Part shown: positions 1 through 5,412 of the stretch, one piece after another
Layout: each line of letters opens with the position of its first letter
Position numbering within the stretch: position 1 is the first letter of the stretch
Origin: Lachnospiraceae bacterium UBA3401
GTDB lineage: Bacteria > Bacillota > Clostridia > Lachnospirales > Lachnospiraceae
NCBI GenBank assembly: GCA_002358575.1
Contig: DEPD01000123.1
Coordinates: 1 to 5,412 of the forward strand
Reading direction: 5' to 3'
DNA length: 5,412 nucleotides
Program-made: the position numbers and the translations under genes
Notes under the pieces: generated by a model
The model's input: the letters and a program-made list of their open reading frames with translations, nothing else
Databases searched by the model: none
What the model was told of the DNA's origin: nothing

Positions 1-500
1 TCTGTAGAAGATTCCTGTTCAAAAGTCTCTGAATTGGATGTCTCCTGCTCGGAAGTCACTTCCGATTCTTCTAAGGGAGAAGACGCCTGTTCTTGACTTT
101 CCTGCTCGAAAATCTCTTCATTCGATGTTTCCTGCTGTCCTGACATTTCTTCGTCAGTCGCTGTTGTGCTGTGCTGCCCATTCTCTGATGTAGCCTTTGC
201 AGTTGCCAACTTTGGATTTGACTGCACGATATGATTCACTGCCTCCGCTAAGCCAGCCTTTTCTGATGCGAGTACAATATTTGGCTGCAACCCTGATGCA
301 CTTTCAAGATAGGCTATATTCTGCACTACCTCCACCTGAAGATCCTGTATCGTACTGCCTTCATCCATCACCACAGCGACACCTGCAGCAGGTACATCTG
401 ATGAGCCGTGGATCTTTGCTTCAAGGGTTGTCTGGTATCCTGATAATGAAAGTGTTCCAACAAGGGCACATGCCGCTGCTTTCACGCTGTACTTGTTCAT
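1..500 (-). CDS. Exported protein with S/E/Q-rich linker, N-terminal part (cell-envelope protein, possibly a wall hydrolase)
   Basis: This frame starts at ATG 500-498 and stays open to the left edge, giving 166 codons with the C-terminus missing. The start is set by GGAGG (508-512) seven bases upstream. Residues 1-7 (MNKYSVK) are basic and residues 8-21 are hydrophobic (AAACALVGTLSLSG), which reads as a Sec signal peptide. Cleavage is likely near LEA at 26-28, and there is no lipobox. Residues 30-100 form a small globular-looking stretch (VPAAGVAVVMDEGSTIQDLQ and on) that I cannot assign to a family. From about residue 104 the chain becomes rich in Ser, Thr, Glu and Gln, with a 14-residue repeat at 122-135 and 151-164, typical of a flexible linker between wall-associated domains. 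A WalR-like box lies upstream, as found at wall-hydrolase genes in Firmicutes. An NlpC/P60 or similar domain beyond the window is a reasonable guess but is not seen. Confidence 0.85.
   Translation of the reverse strand, partial: MNKYSVKAAACALVGTLSLSGYQTTLEAKIHGSSDVPAAGVAVVMDEGSTIQDLQVEVVQNIAYLESASGLQPNIVLASEKAGLAEAVNHIVQSNPKLATAKATSENGQHSTTATDEEMSGQQETSNEEIFEQESQEQASSPLEESEVTSEQETSNSETFEQESST
9..137 (-). repeat. Imperfect repeat encoding 14-residue S/E/Q motif
   Basis: Two copies, at 96-137 (QQETSNEEIFEQES) and 9-50 (EQETSNSETFEQES), match at 11 of 14 residues and are offset by 87 bases. They lie in the linker of the exported protein. More copies may lie beyond the left edge, and copy number in such linkers often varies between strains. 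Confidence 0.7.
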
Positions 501-593
501 GACTATTCCTCCAATTATGGTATCTATGTGATTCTATCGTCAAAGTTCTTCTCTGGCCCTTATGGAACCCTGACAGTTTCTCTTTCCATTATG

Positions 594-622
594 ATTACAC
601 AAATTATTACGAATTTGTTACA
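594..622 (-). promoter_or_regulatory. WalR (YycF)-like binding site
   Basis: Read on the minus strand, this stretch gives TGTAAC-N5-CGTAAT (622-606), one base off the WalR consensus TGTWAH-N5-TGTWAH. A third half-site, TGTAAT, follows at 599-594 after six more bases. The block also contains the inverted repeat ACAAATT/AATTTGT. A CATAAT sequence (593-588) directly after the block could be a -10 element with the WalR sites over its -35 position, the arrangement used for WalR activation. It lies about 95 bases upstream of the exported-protein start. WalR controls peptidoglycan hydrolases in Bacillus and relatives; its presence in this organism is inferred. Confidence 0.5.
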
Positions 623-632
623 CCCATGAAAT

Positions 633-661
633 AAATTAACATATTTCGCCATAAATGTCAA
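633..661 (-). promoter_or_regulatory. Possible sigma-A promoter upstream of the WalR-like box
   Basis: A perfect TTGACA (661-656) is followed after 17 bases by TAATTT (638-633), which matches the -10 consensus at only three positions. If used, the WalR-like box would lie just downstream of the transcription start, a position that fits repression. The CATAAT at 593-588 is the competing -10 element. The sequence does not decide between them. Confidence 0.3.
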
Positions 662-859
662 GATATCTTTTTGCACGGATATGCATTCCCACTACAAAAA
701 ATTATTCTTTTTTGAACAAATAATTTGTCTAATTTCGCTATAATCCCCTGTTATTCTTGTATTTTTTTCTTTTTTAATCAGATTTTTCTCATTCTCAACC
801 AAAAGTTTTTTCATATATAAATTTGTAACTTTTATAAAAATTTTATAACTAAAAAAATC

Positions 860-1798
860 TTATTTCGATATCCCTGTGTATAAAAAACTTTGCACAGAGC
901 CAATTGCATTTGCACCGTCAGCGACCGCAGTAATAATCTGACGCATCTGTTTTTTTCTGATATCTCCCGCTGCAAAAATCCCTTTCTTTGAAGTGGCACA
1001 GGTTTCGTCTGCAATAACATAACCTTTCTCATCCATCTCTACAAGGTCTTTGCAAAGCTCTGTATCTGGCACAATACCAACGGCAATAAACACTCCATCA
1101 ACATCCAGTTTGCTTTGCGCTCCACTCTTCTTGTGATAAAGACTTATCGCTGACACCTTATCTGTTCCTATTATTTCTTGAACCTCACTATCCCAGAGAA
1201 CCTCAACATTTTCAAGGGAGAACAATTTTTTCTGCAAGCTGTCAACTGCCCGAAGCTGATCTCTGCGGTGAATCAGATAGACTTTCTGACAGATTTTTGC
1301 CAGAAAAATTGCATCCTCCACAGCTACATCTCCGCCACCAACCACTGCCACTGTGCGTTTTCTAAAAAATGCGCCATCACAGGTAGCACAATAGGATACT
1401 CCCATTCCTGTAAGCTCCTTCTCTCCTGGCACATCAAGCAGCGAATGGGAAGCACCCGTTGCGAGAATTACTGCTTTTGACTGGAATATCGTTTTATCTG
1501 TATGAATCCGATATTCTACTGTTTCTGCTATTTCTTCAACTGCCTGCACATTCACAGTTATAAACTTTACACCCAACTGATCCGCATGTTCCCGAAACTT
1601 GTCAGAAAGCTCACCGCCACTCAGACCAGGCAGCCCAAGATAGTTATCCACCTCATATGTTGTCAAAATCTGCCCACCGCTCAAAGGACTTCTGTCGAGC
1701 ACCACTGTTTTTAGTCCTGCTCTCACCGCATAAACTGCCGCTCCCATTCCAGCCGGTCCCGCTCCTATAATTACCACATCATACAATTCATTTTCCAT
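860..1798 (-). CDS. trxB: Thioredoxin reductase (NADPH, FAD-dependent)
   Basis: This 312-residue flavoprotein transfers electrons from NADPH through FAD and a redox-active disulfide to thioredoxin in the cytoplasm. Visible motifs, numbered from the ATG at 1798, are the FAD-binding GAGPAG at 12-17, the redox pair in CATCDG (Cys137, Cys140), the NADPH-binding GGGDVAVEDA at 154-163, HRRDQLRA at 177-184 (arginines that contact the NADPH phosphate) and the C-terminal FAD motif AAGDIR followed by RQIITAVADGANA. Order and length fit the low-molecular-weight bacterial class (E. coli about 320 residues). A TTG at 1807 is in frame but abuts GGAGG (1808-1812 region). The ATG at 1798 sits nine bases after it and shares one base with the stop of the upstream SDR gene (TAATG), so it is the better start. 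The gene is probably co-transcribed and translationally coupled with the SDR. No thioredoxin gene is in the window. Other members of this flavoprotein family are less likely because the CATC pair and RQIITA motif are both present. Confidence 0.95.
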   Translation of the reverse strand: MENELYDVVIIGAGPAGMGAAVYAVRAGLKTVVLDRSPLSGGQILTTYEVDNYLGLPGLSGGELSDKFREHADQLGVKFITVNVQAVEEIAETVEYRIHTDKTIFQSKAVILATGASHSLLDVPGEKELTGMGVSYCATCDGAFFRKRTVAVVGGGDVAVEDAIFLAKICQKVYLIHRRDQLRAVDSLQKKLFSLENVEVLWDSEVQEIIGTDKVSAISLYHKKSGAQSKLDVDGVFIAVGIVPDTELCKDLVEMDEKGYVIADETCATSKKGIFAAGDIRKKQMRQIITAVADGANAIGSVQSFLYTGISK

Positions 1799-2526
1799 TA
1801 CGTCCAACCTCCGTCCAGCGTTATAATTTGTCCCGTTAAATATTGATTTCCTGTGCAGAGCAATTTTACAAGCTCTGCGACCTCCTCTGCTCGTCCCAAA
1901 CGATCCAATGGTATTTCTTGTATCAACTGTTCTATATCTTCTTTATCTAAACTTTTGTTCATATCTGTATCAATCACGCCACAAGCAATCGCATTCACTT
2001 GAATGCAGCTTGGTCCCAATTCCTTTGCCAGTGCGCGCGTAAATGCATTGACTCCACCTTTAGAGGCTGAATATGCCACCTCCATTGATGCGCCGACAGT
2101 TCCCCACACAGAAGAAATGTTTATAATCTTTCCCTGACGCCGTCTTACCATCTCTGGTACTGCATAGCGGCAGGTCAAAAAACACGCATTTAGATTAGTA
2201 TCAATTACTTCCTGCCATTCACGATAAGTCATATCCGTCAAAAGACCTATATAGGAAATACCTGCATTGTTCACCAGAACATCCAGATATGGAATATCAC
2301 GAAACATCTCAATCACACTATTCTCATCAGCAATCGAAAAGGTATAACAACAACAGTTAATACCATATTGCTGCTGCAATGATTGTCCTAAAGTCTCCAA
2401 CTGGTTGCTATTTTCGCGGCAAGTCAGATACAAATCAAACTTTTGCGCTGCAAGCATCTTGGCAATTGCTTTTCCGATCCCCCTTGATGCCCCAGTGACT
2501 AACGCTTTTTTCTCATACTCTATCAC
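1798..2526 (-). CDS. Short-chain dehydrogenase/reductase, FabG/YmfI-like (possible EF-P 5-aminopentanone reductase)
   Basis: A 242-residue classical SDR that reduces a carbonyl with NAD(P)H in the cytoplasm. It shows the cofactor motif TGASRGIG at 11-18, NNAG at 86-89, Asn111-region DTNLN, and the catalytic set Ser139, Tyr152 and Lys156 (YSASK), spaced as in FabG. CGVIDTDM replaces the usual PGxxxTDM after the active site. The stretch SSVWGTVGASMEVAYSASKG resembles what I recall of Bacillus YmfI, which reduces the 5-aminopentanone group on elongation factor P; this points to YmfI rather than fatty-acid FabG. No fatty-acid genes adjoin it, which also argues against housekeeping FabG. The start is a GTG at 2526. 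An in-frame TAG lies just upstream, and AAGGAG sits about 12 bases before it, a rather long spacing. It is the first gene of an operon with trxB. The fold assignment is firm; the substrate is inferred. Confidence 0.9.
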   Translation of the reverse strand: MIEYEKKALVTGASRGIGKAIAKMLAAQKFDLYLTCRENSNQLETLGQSLQQQYGINCCCYTFSIADENSVIEMFRDIPYLDVLVNNAGISYIGLLTDMTYREWQEVIDTNLNACFLTCRYAVPEMVRRRQGKIINISSVWGTVGASMEVAYSASKGGVNAFTRALAKELGPSCIQVNAIACGVIDTDMNKSLDKEDIEQLIQEIPLDRLGRAEEVAELVKLLCTGNQYLTGQIITLDGGWT

Positions 2527-2561
2527 TTCCTATCATTTCTCCTTCTCAATTTTTTAAACAT

Positions 2562-2591
2562 ATTCTAAAAAGATATGAAAATAACTTGCAA
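2562..2591 (-). promoter_or_regulatory. Putative sigma-A promoter of the SDR-trxB operon
   Basis: On the minus strand TTGCAA (2591-2586) and TAGAAT (2567-2562) are separated by 18 bases. The -10 element matches TATAAT at five of six positions and the -35 at four of six. Transcription would begin near 2555, leaving a leader of about 30 bases before the GTG start. Confidence 0.45.
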
Positions 2592-3188
2592 CAATACAGT
2601 TAAATTATTTAAAGATGTTCCACCCCACTCTTTCATTTGCAAAAATCATACTATTGAACTTCTACATCTGATAACACAGCTATTTTTTGCTTAGGAACTG
2701 TTCAGAAATTACTTGTGACAAGGACGCCGTATAAATATTCATCTGCAAAGAAAAAATTGCAGGTATAGTGGGCTATGTCAAGATTTTCTAATGCCGCAGA
2801 TAAACATTTAGACAAGTAACTGTCATGAGTAATTTATTAACAATTCCTTATATAAAGAACACATTGCAACTGCTCAGTTGAAATAATTTTATGATATATT
2901 TTATAATTTCTTATCGTTTTTAATAATATCACAAGATCTCAATTTTTAAAAGAGAAAGAGGCTGTCGGGAAACAACTATTTTTATTTTCTAGCTCCTAGC
3001 CCCAAAACAAGAGCAGTCATACAGAAATCAAATATTATCGCATTCCTATCGGATACTAGCGGTAAGCAAAATTTCCCCCTATCTCCCGATTGTTTTCCTC
3101 ATGGAAGAAATGCCAAAGATATATTGGATAAAGATAATCTTTACAAGGACCTGAGATATAAAAATCTATATCCGTTTTTGTCCAAATT
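2592..3188. other. AT-rich intergenic region without a recognisable gene
   Basis: Apart from the long inverted repeat at 2703-2822, I see no gene. It contains a small perfect hairpin CAACTG-CT-CAGTTG (2867-2880) and another, GATATA-AAAATC-TATATC (3155-3172). The second is followed on the plus strand by CCG and five Ts, a weak terminator-like shape on the wrong strand for the genes here. No response-regulator gene accompanies the sensor kinase in this spacer. Confidence 0.6.
2703..2822 (-). repeat. Long nested inverted repeat; candidate structured RNA or palindromic MITE-like element
   Basis: Nested arms pair across this stretch: CAG/CTG (2703-2705 with 2820-2822), TTACTTGT/ACAAGTAA (2709-2716 with 2812-2819), a 15-base stem (2732-2746 with 2796-2810), then shorter inner pairs AGAAAA/TTTTCT, TTG/CAA and ATAG/CTAT closing on a four-base loop. 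A 15-base bulge (2717-2731) interrupts only the left side. The 15-base stem has two mismatches. In minus-strand RNA both become G-U wobbles, whereas in plus-strand RNA they are A-C mismatches. This favours a folded minus-strand transcript, which would lie between the sensor kinase remnant and the SDR operon. No family is recognised. A decayed miniature transposable element is the main alternative. Confidence 0.55.
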
Positions 3189-3806
3189 TTATTCTGCAAG
3201 GCAAAGGTTTGTCCGAACCGTATATCTGCTCTCACTCTGTTCTGTCTGTATAATGCTGACATATTTTTCTGCCACCGTCTCCATCGCTTCCAGCCCAAAG
3301 CCGTGATTTTTCACCTCCTCCTTGATCGTCCTGCGCTGTTCTCCCGACAGTTCCTTTGGCGCTACACCGTTTGTACACTCAATGTACAAAAATTTTTGTC
3401 TCTTCCATGTCTCCAGCCCGATATATGCTTCCTGCCCTTCCTCCATACGCATACACGCTTCCAGCGCATTTGACAGGAGAATATTCAGATCAACCTCGTT
3501 TACTGACAACTGGTCTGGTACATGAATATGGCGCTGCACCGCAACGCCCCTCTTTTTCGCCTGATTCAGCCGGATTCCTACTATGGAATTCAGCACAATA
3601 TTGGTACTGTAGTTCACGTCCGATGACAACTCCGTATCCTTTATCATCTTCTCTGTATAATTTTTCGCCTGAACGATCTTCCCAGCATCGATCAGCGCAT
3701 ACAACGTTTCCACATGATGCTTCATCTCATGTTTTCTCCTGCGGGAATCCTCATCCACTTGCATGATCATCTCATAATTTTTCACAGCGAACTTGCTACG
3801 ATCCAT
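3189..3806 (-). CDS. GHKL sensor histidine kinase, cytoplasmic half (AgrC/VirS type), detached from its membrane domain
   Basis: An intact 205-residue frame carrying the kinase core of an HPK10-type (AgrC/VirS-like) sensor. RRRKHEMKHHVETL at 22-35 is the dimerisation and phospho-acceptor box, with His26 the likely acceptor. DLNILLSNALEAC at 106-118 is the N box (Asn113), and NHGFGLEAM at 167-175 is the G box of a HATPase_c_5-like domain. Normal relatives are about 430-490 residues with a six-helix membrane sensor in front; this frame has none. Its ATG (3806) shares one base with the TAA that closes the upstream membrane frame (TAATG), with AGAGGA nine bases before it. It could be translated as a soluble protein. 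More likely it is the 3' half of a gene split by a one-base loss in the C4T4 run just upstream, since restoring one base joins it directly to the last membrane helix. No cognate response regulator is in the window. Confidence 0.8.
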   Translation of the reverse strand: MDRSKFAVKNYEMIMQVDEDSRRRKHEMKHHVETLYALIDAGKIVQAKNYTEKMIKDTELSSDVNYSTNIVLNSIVGIRLNQAKKRGVAVQRHIHVPDQLSVNEVDLNILLSNALEACMRMEEGQEAYIGLETWKRQKFLYIECTNGVAPKELSGEQRRTIKEEVKNHGFGLEAMETVAEKYVSIIQTEQSESRYTVRTNLCLAE

Positions 3807-4647
3807 TAAAAGGGGTCCTCTTCCTCCACTCTCCTAGCCGCCACCAGACAAACTGCACCACCCAACAGCGTAACCGCATAAATCATTGTCATGCAACACA
3901 GACTGATAAGCGGGACGAAATGATACCCGGCTGCGGTGTGGACAGCCTTCCACAGACTGGATAAGCCCCCGCCTGTCTCAGAAGAACTCTGCAGCACCCC
4001 AACAAAAAATGTGGCCAAAAAGCAGAGTGCAATGCGCCCCTATGGAACTTTCTGCTGTTTCCTGCGGCTGTCCTATATGGTGGCATTCAGAAGAAACACC
4101 GCACCAAAGGCAAGCACCAGTATTCTGGCAACGTTGCCACCGGCAGCATACACAAGAGAGCTTCAGTCTTATTACCCTCCATGTCATTCAAATACAGGCT
4201 GAGCGTGAACCTAGACAAAACTTTATCAACCCGTTTCCGCAGACTGCTGTAATAGCCCACTTCCGCTTGTTGCACGCTTATGCCAAACATCGCAGCATAC
4301 AGCAAAAACAGGGCAAGCACTTTCGGATTCGCCTGTCCGTGATACTGGATGACCGCTGTAAAAGCAGCCGCCTCCAGCAGCAGGCAGCCCATAAATGCCA
4401 GCCAGAACGTGGATGGCAGACTGCCTATGACAGCTTCCGCAATGACCGCGTCCCTGCTCTGCAGCATGATGGAAGGTGTCAAGTTATTCAGGTCAGCACT
4501 ATCAAAGCCTGCCCTGCTGATAGCAGATATTGCCCCAAATATCAAAACCGCCGCCACAAATAGGGGCATATACCCAACAATAAAAACTTCCTTCTTGTAC
4601 GCTCCTGTTTTATGGTATATGTGTTTCCTATATTCTTGCGTTGGCAT
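3806..4647 (-). pseudogene. Disrupted membrane-sensor half of the GHKL histidine kinase
   Basis: Six hydrophobic segments suited to a kinase sensor domain are spread over two frames. The first frame, from ATG 4647 (or possibly nearer 4569-4581, since no start has a good ribosome site), gives VGYMPLFVAAVLIFGAIS, then an external loop, FWLAFMGCLLLEAAAFTAVI and VLALFLLYAAMFGISV, reaching about 4160. The next continues as NVARILVLAFGAVFLLNATI, an in-frame TAG (4075-4073), DSRRKQQKVP, a second TAG (4042-4040), RIALCFLATFFVGVLQ and a last helix FVPLISLCCMTMIYAVTLLG, ending RRVEEEDPF and TAA at 3808-3806. Both frame changes, the one near 4160 and the one at the kinase junction, are explained by loss of one base. 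Joined with the kinase half the product would be about 485 residues, a sensible sensor-kinase length. The ligand is unknown. Separate small membrane proteins are a less likely reading because hydrophobic helices continue across each break. Confidence 0.65.
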
Positions 4648-4670
4648 GGGCTCTTCAATGCGTGATAAAG

Positions 4671-5342
4671 CTACGCGTTGGTCCGATAACAATAGGGCAG
4701 CGAATAGAATACTTCCACGATCCCGAATGTACGCAGCCCTAAAATATGCCAGCCGAGAAACAACCAGTACAGCACAAAAGCATTCCATTTATATCCCCGC
4801 ATCATCTCTCTGCTCCTCGAAAAGACTTCCTTGCTGCTCATCTGCGGGTTCTCTGCCAAAAGATACGGTATCATTCTGTATTCATAGGATTTCACAATAC
4901 CAGAAATCACAAACAATAGTCCCCACAGTCTCATGAAAAGCCCTTTCAGAAACATGGTCTTTATGATATTGCCATATGCATTTCTTAAAGAAAACACGAT
5001 ATTTCCATATGCAGCACAGTTGTCCTGCAGTTGATGAACAACTTTCTGTGCACCGACCTCCAGGGGATAGTATACAAACACGGAGATCAGAAAACCAATC
5101 AGATATACTGACACCAGCGCCGATAACACCGCTGCCAGCGCCGCAAGAACCGTCTCCGCCCTCACTGCGCTGACTTCATCCACAAATGCCTTATTTGTTC
5201 CCCCGATGACAGCAGTCTGTGAAAATGCAATCGTTGTGGAGCTGCTGCATATCCCAAACACAATCGTCGCCACCAATACCTTCTAGTAATTGATCTTTAA
5301 CAGCTCTCTCTCATTTGCCTTTAAATTTTCCCGATTCCACAT
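4671..5342 (-). pseudogene. DUF975 family integral membrane protein, interrupted by two in-frame TAG codons
   Basis: The true start is ATG 5342, eight bases after AGGAG. The frame reads MWNRENLKANERELLKINY, then TAG (5285-5283, codon 20), then KVLVATIV and a long membrane protein up to a second TAG (4673-4671, codon 224). DUF975 proteins typically begin with this charged stretch ending NYWK, so codon 20 was probably TGG. Hydrophobic segments lie near codons 63-92, 129-150 and 180-205. Family-like features are YYPLEVGAQ (91-99), EYRMIPYLLAENP (154-166), SREMMRGYKWNAFVLY and LPYCYRTNA before the second stop. After that stop the frame gives LYHAL, matching the usual family ending with Glu at the stop position, so the tail is also cut. 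A shorter frame from GTG 5276 is open but has no ribosome site and lacks the conserved start. DUF975 function is unknown. It precedes the broken sensor kinase and may once have shared its operon. Confidence 0.75.
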
Positions 5343-5412
5343 AGCACGCTCTCCTATCTATACTAAATTGAACTCCCTGAAATTTTCACTGTTAGGAATT
5401 GCAGGAAAATAA

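Larger units (their letters stand above)
513..859. other. AT-rich intergenic region between trxB and the exported-protein gene
   Basis: No coding frame here is supported. Besides the regulatory elements at 594-661, it holds three AT-only palindromes: ACAAATAATTTGT (716-728), AAAAGTT/AACTTTT (801-807 with 827-833) and TTATAAAAATTTTATAA (832-848). None is a GC stem followed by a U-run, so I see no convincing intrinsic terminator for trxB. A minus-strand T7 run (857-851) follows the trxB stop closely but lacks a good stem before it. Confidence 0.6.

Noticed and set aside
515..544. TTGACG and CATAAT with an 18-base gap just upstream of the exported-protein gene.
   Set aside because: The would-be -10 almost touches GGAGG, so the transcript would begin within or after the ribosome site; a functional promoter here is unlikely.
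715..750. TTGAAC and TATAAT on the plus strand.
   Set aside because: The spacing is about 21 bases, too long for sigma-A, and no plus-strand gene follows.
801..848. AT-only inverted repeats after trxB as a possible terminator.
   Set aside because: The stems contain no GC clamp and are not followed by a U-run in the minus-strand direction.
2958..2973. GAGGCTGTCGGGAAAC, resembling the ends of some insertion sequences.
   Set aside because: No matching inverted end, target duplication or transposase remnant was found in the window.
3056..3298. An 80-codon minus-strand frame overlapping the kinase end.
   Set aside because: It is out of frame with the kinase, has no family features, and overlaps the conserved G-box region; no sign of coding.
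4009..4563. A 184-codon open frame on the plus strand.
   Set aside because: It lies opposite the sensor membrane domain; its product is low in hydrophobic order, rich in Gln/His/Arg, and lacks a ribosome site. The minus-strand reading gives clean membrane helices, so this is a shadow.
1..5412. CRISPR arrays, tRNA and rRNA genes.
   Set aside because: No regularly spaced direct repeats, and no cloverleaf or rRNA-like sequence was recognised on either strand.

Overview
The window looks like chromosomal DNA from a low-to-moderate G+C Gram-positive bacterium, most probably a gut-type Clostridia/Lachnospiraceae member. This is inferred from GGAGG-type ribosome sites, AT-rich spacers, a DUF975 membrane protein, an AgrC/VirS-type GHKL sensor kinase and a secreted S/E/Q-rich protein behind a WalR-like box. 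Every supportable gene lies on the minus strand, so the window is best read from right to left.

Right part (about 5342-3189, visibly richer in G+C): a DUF975 multi-pass membrane protein gene and then a GHKL sensor histidine kinase gene. Both appear broken. The DUF975 reading frame starts at 5342 with a good ribosome site but has an in-frame TAG at codon 20 and another at codon 224. The membrane half of the sensor kinase is spread over two frames with two further TAG codons. Its cytoplasmic kinase half (3806-3189) is an intact open frame that begins at a TAATG overlap. I read this as a decaying membrane-protein plus sensor module, though the fact that all four internal stops are amber deserves a check.

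Middle (about 3188-2592): an AT-rich spacer with no gene. It holds a roughly 115-base nested inverted repeat (2703-2822). The two mismatches in its longest stem become G-U pairs only if the minus strand is transcribed, so it may be a structured RNA, or alternatively a small palindromic mobile element.

Left-centre (2526-860): a two-gene operon behind a plausible sigma-A promoter. It encodes a short-chain dehydrogenase/reductase of the FabG/YmfI type followed by thioredoxin reductase, with stop and start codons sharing one base (TAATG).

Left (859-1): an AT-rich spacer, a WalR-like response element and the first 166 codons of an exported protein with a serine/glutamate/glutamine-rich repeat linker. 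The gene runs off the window. The WalR-like box and this architecture suggest a cell-wall hydrolase or other envelope protein, but no catalytic domain is visible here.
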